Part shown: positions 12,558-22,016 of the stretch, piece after piece
Numbering within the stretch: the first letter of the stretch is position 1
Layout of the letters: every line of letters begins with the position of its first letter
Source: Centaurea solstitialis
Taxonomy: Eukaryota > Streptophyta > Magnoliopsida > Asterales > Asteraceae
NCBI GenBank assembly: GCA_030169165.1
Contig: CM058045.1
Span: 48,107,493 to 48,171,492, forward strand
DNA: 64,000 nt
Direction: 5' to 3'
Program-made: the position numbers and the translations under genes
Notes under the pieces: model-generated
Seen by the model: only the letters and a program-made list of their open reading frames with translations
The model's database searches: none
Told to the model about the DNA's origin: nothing

Positions 12558-13543
12558 TGTTGGTCCCAAGTAGGTGACCTTCAAGTAAGGATAGTGTTTG
12601 GGATTATAGAAGGGGGGGTTGAATATAATCACACAAATTTCTCACTTTTAAATTCTTGTTTTATAAACAATATGAATTTACAGATTGTTGCGGAAATAGA
12701 GAAGACAATTAGTCTAAACTAAACAATCTAGGTTCTTTCACTATGCACTAAGTGAGAAGAGAATAAAGAAAGAAGATAGAGGGGATAAGAGAGAAAGGAC
12801 TTGAGTAGAATTAGGATGAAGAAGAAGTATGGAGAACATCTCTTCACGTCCTATTTATACTCCATGCATTTAATGCATGCAGACCTACTATTGTGACGTG
12901 TCACAATGTGAATGGTCTGTTGTACTATTTACTATAAACAAATACTCTTTGCATGGTGTGCAAAAGAGGATGTTTGTAAACAGTTGCCTTATGGTCTGAT
13001 AAGTACGGAGGGAACAGTAAAGTAACTGCCCTTATGTACTATTGTGTCAGAAAAGGCGTGTAATCCTTTTGTGCATTAGACTAAGACATTGTTCTAATCC
13101 TTCAGGATCAGGATACTGATCAGTGACTAGATTCCTGAAACTTGAGACGTTCAGGGTCACGTGTATCCTGATGAATCTTCAGGATGTCATACGATAGTGA
13201 ATAGATTGCTATCACTGAGTTCCGTCTTCAGATCACGAGCATGCTGTTCCTGTCATCAGCTATTTCTTCGACGTCGCTGATGGTTCTTTGTGTATGATCT
13301 TAATGTCTTCAGGAGGAGGTCTTCACTTCAGTGGACAGGATCAGTAGACTGCAGAACAGACTCGTTAGTCTCCTGATCCTGATCCTGATCTATAAAGTTA
13401 AGTTACAGCATAAGTAACATGGAATAACACAGAACAGACTCAGTGATAATTCCTCAAGCTATAACAGAAGCAAAAACCTATTCACTAAGTAAAGATTCAG
13501 GATCATTATCATTTCATCAGGTCTTAGGAGAGCTGGATCAACA
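12558..13543 (-). repeat. 3' LTR of the Sirevirus-like element
   Basis: Direct repeat of 24498-25483. It holds the same TATA motif (CTATTTATAC, 12851-12860, minus strand) and the repeated CCTGATCCTGATC cluster near 13371-13390. Confidence 0.93.
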
Positions 13544-13556
13544 ATCTCCCCCTAAA
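13544..13556 (-). other. polypurine tract of the Sirevirus-like element
   Basis: Minus strand TTTAGGGGGAGAT lies directly against the 3' LTR. This is where plus-strand DNA synthesis would be primed. Confidence 0.8.
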
Positions 13557-13817
13557 TGATAATGATAAGACAACAGAGTAATTGTCTTAATCTAGAAAGG
13601 TTAGAAATAAATCTAAGTCTAGAAATAAACAGTAGGAAATAGAACTCATAAAGGTACATGTCCCATTTACTGTTTTGAGGGATCTTTTTCAGTACTATGA
13701 TGGAATGAAGTACAATGCACTGAATTGCATTCTCATTAATCTCATTAAAATATTACAAGAGTAAGGAAAATACAATAGTACATGATAGAAGTACTGAAAG
13801 AAAAAATTACAAGACAA
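13557..13817 (-). other. 3' untranslated part of the Sirevirus-like element
   Basis: A/T-rich stretch between the stop of the extra ORF and the polypurine tract. No coding or repeat signal seen. Confidence 0.6.
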
Positions 13818-16800
13818 CTAACTATCAGATTCTTCGCTAATGTATTCAGTCTTGACACAAACAGGAACAGGAGTTTCGCTGAAGGCAAGTCTGTGATCAA
13901 GTATAGCTCTGACAGTGCGGATGATCTCTTTGTTGTCTGAATTTTTCTTATCTTGTTGTGCAGTGAAGAGAACTGTCAAAAGATGTTCATAGGGCGCTAT
14001 GTGTAGCTCACTGAAGCGTTGAAAGCGTAGAATTGAGTTATTGCTAACACATATGCCAAAAACAGGTTCTCTGATTACTTGTCCTTCAGATAGAGAGATT
14101 CCAGGAGGGAATGAAAGATCAAGCATCGAGAGGTCCAGAGGTTTAACAACCATTCTGGGAAGACAGGGAGTTGGTCTTCTTGTAGAGGTGCCTGCGGATC
14201 TTCGAACAGGCTGCTGAGATAGGAGTGGAGAGTGTTGGAGCAGGTCATCAGGTATTTCAGTTGTCCTTCTGATGCGAGCAATAAGTCCTTCAATGACTTC
14301 TTCTACTTCAGCCCGATAGTTCTTGTTGGCTTTGGGAAGCAGGGATCTGATTTCGTTCCACTCTGACAAGTTGTAGCGATCTAACTTGTCCAGAGTGTGC
14401 TCAACGTCCTTTACTCCAGAGCGTTTGACTGTGATCCAGGTTTTACCAGGATTACCTTTCTTGCCTCTTGATCGGCGAAGATGGATACCTGAGATGGCAG
14501 CACCATGCTTTCGGAGGTGTAACCGATCTCTGCACCAGTCAAGCTCAGCATTCACTTCTCCAGTCTCTATCTCTGCATTTTTGTTGAAGACCTTCAGAAC
14601 AGCCTTCTGTGCAAGGATAGGATCCGCACTTATTTTAGCATCTTCATCTACAAAATCCGATGCAAGCCTTCGAGCGGCTTGAGCAGAGAGGAAAGCTTCC
14701 TTCTGCTTCTTATTATGCTCTAGTTGAGCCTGTACAGCCTCGTTGTACTCCTCCTGCGAGAGATAGGCGAACTCAGAGTCACAAGAGGTACGAAGAGGAA
14801 TTTTTACTCTTGTACTCTCGAGTCGCTCTATCACGGCGTCTAAGCGCCCATCCCTGTCAATGGCAAAGGAACTGTCAGGGTAGTTTTCACCTTCAGATCT
14901 AGGAGAGTTTGAGGGAGGTGATCTGGGTGAAGAAGCAGGGGTAGAGAAGTCATCAGAGATGAATTCATCATCTGATGAGAGGCATATGGTTTCAGGGGTG
15001 GCTCGGATTTCAGGGGTTCGGGATGAAGAGGCTTCTTGGTTGAAACGGGTTGTAGGACGGGTAGAAATGGTTTCTTGGTTAAGGGGTGTGATCCTGAAGG
15101 TCATTTTAGCTAGTTTAGCTCTGGTCTGTTCATTGGGACTATTCTCCATTAGGCGAATAATGTCACCAGTGACAGAGCCAAAGTTGACATCTTGGGTTTC
15201 AGGATCGGATTGGTTAAAGGGTTCAGGTTCAGGGTGAGAAGTGCGTTCAGGAGTTGGTTCAGGAGAGGGTAGTTTGGGAGGTTGGTAGATAACCATTTGA
15301 AGGTTATTAGGAGGGGAGTTTTCAGGTGAGGAGTCTAGGGTGATGGTTTCAGGGGTAGGTTTGGTTTTAAGAAGAGAAGATATGGGTTGGTTATCAGAGG
15401 AAGAGGGAGAGGATGGTGGTAGAGACGTACCAGAAGCATCAGGGTTCTCCCCCTGAGGTTGTGCTTGCCCTGGAATGGGCGCAGAATCAGTAGAGATCTT
15501 CTCGATGAAGATGTCGTCAGCATCATCATCATCTTCATCATCATCATCGTCGTCTTCATTATTCCCCCGTCTTCAGTGGTTCTCCAGTTTGTGGAGGGGG
15601 AATAGGCTGAATGGTCTCGGGGCTGTCTCTCCCCCTCAGCAGGTGCCTGCACTAAGGCAGCTGTTGTAACACTCCGTTGGAGGAGAGAGGCCATGTCACC
15701 CAGAAGCTTGCGCTGGATGAAGGACGATGTGATCAAGGACTGCAACACGTCCCTGTCCGCCGTGGTGAATGACGGAGGTGGCGCAGGAGCAGTGGTGAGG
15801 GCGTTGACAGCAGTGGAGAGCCCTTGCACCTGCTCCTGGAGGGATCGGAGAGCAGCTTCCTGAGCATCCAACCTCTGAACCACCGTTGTTTGAAAGGTGG
15901 TGAGAGAGTTGGTGCTGTTGATGATGTCGGTGGAGAGCGCAGGAAGTGTCGTGGCCTTCAGGTCGTCAATTGATGCCTGAAGATTGGTGGAGGAGGAGGC
16001 AACTTGAGACACCTTGTCATGGATATTATCCAGACAAGGGATGGAGAGAGTGACGGCCGTGGGCGGCGGAGTCGCGGCGACGGCGGCAGCAGTGGCACTG
16101 GCGGCGGCGGCTTCAGCAGCGGCTGCAGCAGCTTGGGCAGCAACAAGTTCCTGTTGTAGGGACTGGAGCTGTGCCGAGTGCTCGGCCTCCTTCTGCTGGA
16201 AGGCTGTGCGGGCCTCCTGCAGGGTCCTCTCAGCGGACTGCCTGCGTAATTCAGCTGCGTTCAGCTGATGCTCGGCATCCGTGAGGATGAAGTCGTTGAA
16301 GGGGTCATCCTGATGAAGATGCCCTTCAGAACCTGCTCCTAAAGAACCTGTAGACATAGTAACTAAGTGAGCACTAGAAGACTCATTAGTTTTCATAGAA
16401 GAAGGAACAGTAATATGTTGCATAGAAATATTACCTGAGGCTTGGAGGGTATCAGGATGATTACCCACCAGATTCTCTGAGGGTTCGAGTTGAACCACCT
16501 CAGGTTCTTGTGTAACAGGGGCAGATGTAGAAGTATCTGCAGTGGAAGAACGTTTAGATAAAGGGGAAGGTTTATTAAAGAGCTGGGGCAAGGTAATGTA
16601 ATATTTCTTACCAGCCGCCTGCGTCTTTTTCTTTTGCGCCCTAGATTTGGCGCGTTTTGTTGGAGGAGGAGGAGTGACAGATGATGGTTGGGGCGCTTCT
16701 GGAGCGCAGAAGATGTGGTTGCAGCTGGGGAAGTCAGTATGGGGTTAGCTACTGACATAGCATGCATAGAAGTAGAAGAGTGTGGTTTGGAAGAGATGAT

Positions 16801-17742
16801 AGAAAACATACCTGCAGTGGGAGCGGTGGATGGTTCAGCATCCTCCTGATCCTGAGCCTGAGCAGGTTCAGGAATGACCAGGACGTCGGAGAGAGGGACG
16901 TCCTCAGGATGATGAACAACTTGATCCAGGAACCTGGGTCCCAGAGAATAGTTGTTGGAGTTCCCTACCTTGGGGTAGTTTGCCCCCATGTGCAGCTCCA
17001 GGACGGCCGAGAAGAACCTTGTGAAGGCAACGTTGGCGACCCGATTCTTGCTTCGAACCTTCCTGACCATGTCGTCCCAGATGGAGCGAGCATAGTCGAA
17101 CTCGCGATTCTTGATCGCAGAGTAGACCATCTGCTGGATGACCATCGGGAACTGCTCCGTGCTCCCTATTTTGCCCGATAAGCACAGGCCAAACGTGTTC
17201 CATATGTAATAGAACACGGCGTTGAGTCCTGACTTATGGACAGTGGCACCGGTCTTGGGCAGCAGGACGCCTTCCTTGTTGACAGGCCATCTGTAGCCGA
17301 TGGCGTCCAAGAACTCGACGATCTCGTCGGAGGTAGGGACAGGAGGGAAGCGCTTCTTTTTGGGGAAGTTGAGCACGTTCCTGAGTGTTCCGAAACCGAA
17401 GGAGATGAGGTTGTCCCTGATTTGGAACTTGATCACCTCGCGCAGGACGCCCTTGGTGTTCTTCTCCTTGGTAACCGTGGCTGTAGACCACAGTTGTTGT
17501 AGCATGGGCTTGTTCGGCTTGGGGTCCAGGGTGAAAGCCGTCTTCAGAGGGCTTCGTAGCATGAAGTCCTTGGCAGGAATTAGATATTCCTTGTCGTCAG
17601 GAATGTCAAACAGAGCAAGAACGTTGTTCTGTTTGAATTGAACGTCATGCGCAGGGATGACGATAGGTAGGCTTTCAGAGGATTGTAGTGGAGTAGCCTC
17701 AGAGGAAAGTTGAGCGTCCAGAGAAGAAGTAGTAGCAGCCAT
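13818..17742 (-). pseudogene. extra ORF of the Sirevirus-like element (position of the 'env-like' gene), two frameshifts
   Basis: About 1,300 codons from ATG 17742, in three frames joined near 16705 and at a C5 run at 15564-15568. Part 1 is a folded-looking domain of about 290 residues (KFQIRDNLISFGFGTLRNVL, FYYIWNTFGLCLSGKIG). Part 2 is Pro/Ser-rich, then an Ala-rich coiled coil (QQELVAAQAAAAAAEAAAAS) and an Asp/Glu run. Part 3 holds SSDDEF acidic patches and a basic domain (LHLRKHGAAISGIHLRRSRG). Sireviruses often have an extra gene here called env-like. I see no signal peptide or membrane segment, so an envelope role is not supported. Function unknown. The start was chosen because a splice acceptor lies one base before this ATG. 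Confidence 0.75.
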
Positions 17743-17743
17743 C

Positions 17744-18149
17744 CTGTGAGAAACATAAAAATAACATATATGGATGATTAAGAGTCCAAAATATGCATTT
17801 TTCTTCATTTTTCAATGAACACAAAGTATGTTCATAAAAATGGTGAAATCCTTTATACGTAGAATAGATTAGATACCAAAAATTCACAAAAGGAATGTGT
17901 TTTGGTATTAAAAAGAACTTCTATTTTGATGAAAAGATATCAAAATAGGAGTTTATGACTGTTTCTTAAAAGAAATAAGAAAAATCATGTTAAACAGTGT
18001 TAACAAAAATCTTTGAAGATTTTGGGAAAACTAAGATCAAACGAAGTGATCTTAGGGTTTTTGGAAAAACGTTTATCAAAATAAGTTGTTTTTACAGAAA
18101 GAATGTCAACTTAGTTTGTAGAAAGTACAAAGAACAAAAGGAGACTTAC
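17744..18149 (-). other. probable intron in the leader of the extra ORF
   Basis: On the minus strand a donor AAC|GTAAGTCTCC (18149) and acceptor TTTCTCACAG|G (17744) bracket A/T-rich sequence of 406 bases. The acceptor is one base before the ATG of the extra ORF. Confidence 0.6.
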
Positions 18150-18280
18150 GTTGATCTTGTTAAAAGAAGTGGTAAGTGTGTGTTCTTGATGTTCTTGAGG
18201 ATGAAGATTCTTGCTTTTTCTTGCTTGAATGCTTAGAGAGTATTATGTGAGCGTAAAGAGTGAAAAGGATTACGAATGAG

Positions 18281-18290
18281 GTTTTTATAC
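18281..18290 (-). promoter_or_regulatory. putative internal TATA box driving the extra ORF
   Basis: Minus strand GTATAAAAAC, followed by a leader with CTCTTTACGCTCACATAATA and an A/C-rich run typical of plant 5' UTRs, then the donor at 18149. Upstream, at 18384-18428, CTGACACACGTAGTGGG and CCCATTACGTGTCAG form an inverted repeat with ACGT cores, as in bZIP/G-box-like sites. The position between pol and the extra ORF suggests a separate promoter. Confidence 0.5.
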
Positions 18291-18383
18291 CTCGCGGTAG
18301 GAGAGAGAAAAAGGATGAGAGAGAAAAGAGCGGCTAAATTCAAACGTTATGATGAAAAAGAAGCTCGACGCGCGTTCACGCGC

Positions 18384-18428
18384 CTGACACACGTAGTGGG
18401 GAACAGGAAACGTCCCATTACGTGTCAG
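18384..18428. promoter_or_regulatory. ACGT-core inverted repeat upstream of the internal TATA box
   Basis: Arms CTGACACACGTAGTGGG and CCCATTACGTGTCAG are separated by 13 bases and pair imperfectly. ACGTGTC matches the core of abscisic-acid-response-like elements. It lies about 95-140 bases upstream of the TATA motif. Confidence 0.4.
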
Positions 18429-18760
18429 TGCAGATGAAAGGTTTGTTTTATTAGAAAAACTAAAAACCACCTTTTCAGGGGATGATTCCAATTTGGTGAA
18501 AGATATGTTTTATGGGAATCAGAGTACTTATCAGATAAGTACTGTTTTGGGAAAATCCTCTTATCACATTTAATGCGATAAGGTTTCAGTAGCAGAGGGA
18601 AGAAATACTTACCTGAGAATCATCAGTATTCGGATATTGAACAAAGATTTTGTAAGTACTGAATAGAGTCATCCTCTGAAGAAGAGTTATTCAGGAGTTG
18701 TTAATAAAAGAGGTCCTGAGAGAGTATAAGGACTTTAACAACTGTTTGTCCTGAGAACTT

Positions 18761-21700
18761 CTATTCTTCAGGGTTTAACATCCCAAGTTCACTGAGGAGC
18801 ATATTAAAACGCGTCACATCCAGTGGTTTGGTAAAAAGGTCAGCAAGCTGATATTCAGTAGGGACAAAATGGAGTTCAATATCACCATTCATCACATGAT
18901 CCCTGATGAAGTGATATCTCACTTCAATGTGCTTTGTCTTAGAGTGTAAGACAGGATTGTTAGCAATGGCTATTGCTGAAGTGTTGTCACAGTAGATAGG
19001 AATTTTGGAAAGTTGTATGTCATAGTCCTGAAGTTGATTTCTCAGCCACAGGACCTGAGCACAACATATTCCTGCTGCAACATATTCAGCTTCAGCAGTT
19101 GATGTGGACACAGAGTTCTGCTTCTTGCTAGTCCAACTCACCAACTTGCCACCTAATAGGTGACAGCCACCAGTAGTGCTTTTCCTGTCGATCTTACATC
19201 CTGCAAAGTCACTATCAGAATAAGCTGTTAGATCGAACCCTGAGTCCTTGGAGTACCAAAGACCCATGTTAGGAGTTCCCTTCAGGTATCTGAAGATCCG
19301 CTTTACAGCGGTCAGATGGGATTCTTTGGGTTTAGCCTGATAACGAGCACAGAGACATGTAGAATACATGATATCAGGACGACTCGCTGTAAGATACAGC
19401 AGTGAGCCAATCATTCCTCTATAGAGAGTCACATCAACAGGTTTCCCTTTGGAATCCTTGTCAAGAGACAGAGGAGGAGCCATTGGAGTCTTCATCGGTG
19501 TACAGGATGTGAGATCAAATTTCTTCAGCATCTCATGTACATATTTACCTTGATTGATGAAAATTCCCTTTTCAGATTGCTTGATCTGAAGTCCTAAAAA
19601 GAATGTTAGTTCGCCCATCATAGACATTTTATATTCAGATTTCATGAGCAACTCAAACTTTTCGCAGAGTTTGGGATTGGTGGATCCAAAGATAATGTCA
19701 TCGACATAAATCTGGACAAGAAGGATATGCTTAGGATATTTCTTCAGAAATAAGGTGCTATCAATCTTTCCACGAACAAAACCTTTAGAGAGAAGAAAGG
19801 TTGAGAGGGTATCATACCAGGCACGAGGAGCCTGTTTTAACCCATAGAGAGCCTTGTTTAACTTGTAGACGTGATCAGGGAACTTAGGATCTACAAAGCC
19901 AGGAGGCTGAGCCACATAGACCTCTTCATTAAGTTTTCCATTCAGAAAGGCATTTTTAATGTCCATCTGATAAACTTTGAAGTTCATATGTGCTGCAAAA
20001 GCTAGGAAGAGTCGAATTGCTTCGAGCCTAGCAACAGGAGCAAAGGTTTCATCGTAATCAATGCCCTCTTCCTGCCTGTATCCCTGAGCCACAAGGCGAG
20101 CCTTGTTTCGAATGATTGTACCAATCTCATCAAGTTTATTTCGAAAAATCCACTTGGAACCAATGATTGTACGTTTTCGAGGCCTAGGGACGAGAAGCCA
20201 GACATTGTTTCTGATGAATTCTGCTAGCTCTTCCTGCATGGCTGAGACCCAGGCAGGATCACGCAAAGCATCATCTATTTCTTTAGGTTCATTTTCAGAG
20301 ATAAAATTTACATAAAGACAGACGTTACCAGCTTGACGTCTAGTTTTCACACCAGAAGAAGGGTTTCCAAGAACTTGATCAATGGGATGATCTTTGGTCC
20401 ATCGAAGAGCAGGTGGTTGATACACCTGTCCTGAAGTAGATGCTTCATTGGATGATGGATCAGGAAGAAGATTTGTAGGAGAGGGTTCACTAACAGTGGT
20501 TTGAGAGAAGTCTTCACTGTTAGTAGGTTGATCAGGTTCAGGTGGTGTGATTTGAGAGAGCGGGGTGGCATCTATGAGAGGTGGAGTGGTTATATCAGAA
20601 GGTGGTAATGGATTTTCTTCAAAACCATCAGGAAGGTCTTGAGGAGAGGGATCAGCAATAGGAGGTTCAGGGACTTGAAAGAAAGAATCAGCCCACTGAT
20701 TGATTTCAGTATTATCATTTGGGTGAGGAAAGGTAGGACCCGATTCATCAAACTTGACATGAATCGTTTCCTCAATGGTTTGTCTTCGTTTGTTGAACAC
20801 ACGGTAAGTTTTAGAAATGGATGAGTATCCGAGGAAAATTCCATCATCAGATTTGGAATCAAACTTTCCAAGATTATCTTTGTTGTTCAGGATGTAGCAG
20901 ACACAACCAAAGATATGGAGATGTTTGATTGATGGTTTCCTGTTACGAAAGAGTTCGTAAGTTGTTCTTCTGAAACGCTTGACAATCAGAGATCTGTTCT
21001 GAGTGTAACAAGCAGTATTTACAGCTTCAGCCCAGAACTGAGTGGCAAGGTTGGCTTCACTCAGCATAGATCTAGCAGCTTCGATCAGCGTCCTGTTTCG
21101 TCTTTCAGCAACACCATTTTGCTGAGGAGTTCTCACAGAGGAGAAGTTTTGAGAGATACCTTTCTGTTCAAAGAAAGATTCCAGGGTACTGTTTTTGAAC
21201 TCAGTCCCATGGTCACTTCTTATTGAACGAACAGTAAGGTTGTTAAGTTTTTCCATCTTCCTGACGAACAGGATGATTTCTTCAGGAGCATCACTCTTGG
21301 CACGTAAGAAGAAAACCCAAGTATATCTGGAATATTCATCTACGATTACCAGAGTATATTTCTTTCCACCAATGGATTGGACATTAACAGGTCCAAAGAG
21401 ATCCATGTGGAGAAGTTGTAGAGGAGAGCTGATGGAGGAAATCTGCTTGGACTTGAAGCTAGCCCTGGTCTGTTTTCCTTTCTCACATGCTGAACAAAGA
21501 GATTCCTTTGTATAGCGAAAGTCAGGAAGACCAATGACCAGGTTGTTGATGCAGAGTTGATTCAGCGTCTTGAAGTTGAGATGAGAGAGACGCTTGTGCC
21601 AGAGCCAATTCATATCAGTAGAAGCACGTGATACGAAACAGAAGTTATCAGTGGAAGTATTCATATTGATGATGTAGATATCTGCATGTCTAACACCATT

Positions 21701-21982
21701 GAGAATGACTTCCTTTTTCCTGTTCTTGACTTTGCACTTTTTCTTAGAGAAAGAAACTTTGTGATTCTTATCACACAGTTGACTGATGCTCAGAAGATTA
21801 TGCATCAGGCCTTCAACATAAGCAACTCTTTTGAAAGTAGTTACTCCGTTGGTCAGAGTGCCATACCCTCGGGTTTGGCCTCTACCGTTTCCGCCAAAGG
21901 TCACAGCAGGACCTCTTTCTTCACGGTAGTTAGTGAGGACAGATTTAGAACCAGTCATGTGTCGAGAGCATCCACTGTCCAA
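18761..21982 (-). CDS. Sirevirus-like pol: protease, integrase, RT, RNase H
   Basis: An open 1073-codon frame. Order: protease active site DSGCSRHMTG at the start; GAG-pre-integrase zinc motif (WHKRLSHLN...CSACEKGK); integrase core (LFGPVNV, VIVDEYSRYTWVF, IRSDHGTEF, GVAERRNRTL); RT (GSKWIFRNKLDE, ARLVAQGYRQ, YVDD near residue 758); RNase H (AYSDSDFAG, STAEAEYVA, YCDNTSAIAI, HIEVRYHFIRD, DLFTKPL). It makes and integrates element DNA. The frame before the first Met has a stop and shift relative to gag (22017-21983), so the true N-terminus probably depends on frameshift, splicing or an altered base. All key motifs look intact. Confidence 0.92.
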   Translation of the reverse strand: MDSGCSRHMTGSKSVLTNYREERGPAVTFGGNGRGQTRGYGTLTNGVTTFKRVAYVEGLMHNLLSISQLCDKNHKVSFSKKKCKVKNRKKEVILNGVRHADIYIINMNTSTDNFCFVSRASTDMNWLWHKRLSHLNFKTLNQLCINNLVIGLPDFRYTKESLCSACEKGKQTRASFKSKQISSISSPLQLLHMDLFGPVNVQSIGGKKYTLVIVDEYSRYTWVFFLRAKSDAPEEIILFVRKMEKLNNLTVRSIRSDHGTEFKNSTLESFFEQKGISQNFSSVRTPQQNGVAERRNRTLIEAARSMLSEANLATQFWAEAVNTACYTQNRSLIVKRFRRTTYELFRNRKPSIKHLHIFGCVCYILNNKDNLGKFDSKSDDGIFLGYSSISKTYRVFNKRRQTIEETIHVKFDESGPTFPHPNDNTEINQWADSFFQVPEPPIADPSPQDLPDGFEENPLPPSDITTPPLIDATPLSQITPPEPDQPTNSEDFSQTTVSEPSPTNLLPDPSSNEASTSGQVYQPPALRWTKDHPIDQVLGNPSSGVKTRRQAGNVCLYVNFISENEPKEIDDALRDPAWVSAMQEELAEFIRNNVWLLVPRPRKRTIIGSKWIFRNKLDEIGTIIRNKARLVAQGYRQEEGIDYDETFAPVARLEAIRLFLAFAAHMNFKVYQMDIKNAFLNGKLNEEVYVAQPPGFVDPKFPDHVYKLNKALYGLKQAPRAWYDTLSTFLLSKGFVRGKIDSTLFLKKYPKHILLVQIYVDDIIFGSTNPKLCEKFELLMKSEYKMSMMGELTFFLGLQIKQSEKGIFINQGKYVHEMLKKFDLTSCTPMKTPMAPPLSLDKDSKGKPVDVTLYRGMIGSLLYLTASRPDIMYSTCLCARYQAKPKESHLTAVKRIFRYLKGTPNMGLWYSKDSGFDLTAYSDSDFAGCKIDRKSTTGGCHLLGGKLVSWTSKKQNSVSTSTAEAEYVAAGICCAQVLWLRNQLQDYDIQLSKIPIYCDNTSAIAIANNPVLHSKTKHIEVRYHFIRDHVMNGDIELHFVPTEYQLADLFTKPLDVTRFNMLLSELGMLNPEE

Positions 21983-22016
21983 GTACCAGATGCCCTTATC
22001 CTGTAAAATACAGAGT

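Noticed and set aside
15475..17641. Several plus-strand ORFs (e.g. 15475-15669, 16762-17181, 17236-17641)
   Set aside because: Shadows of the minus-strand extra ORF of the Sirevirus-like element.
13818..17742. Calling the extra ORF a true envelope glycoprotein
   Set aside because: No signal peptide, transmembrane helix or glycoprotein-like cysteine pattern is visible.
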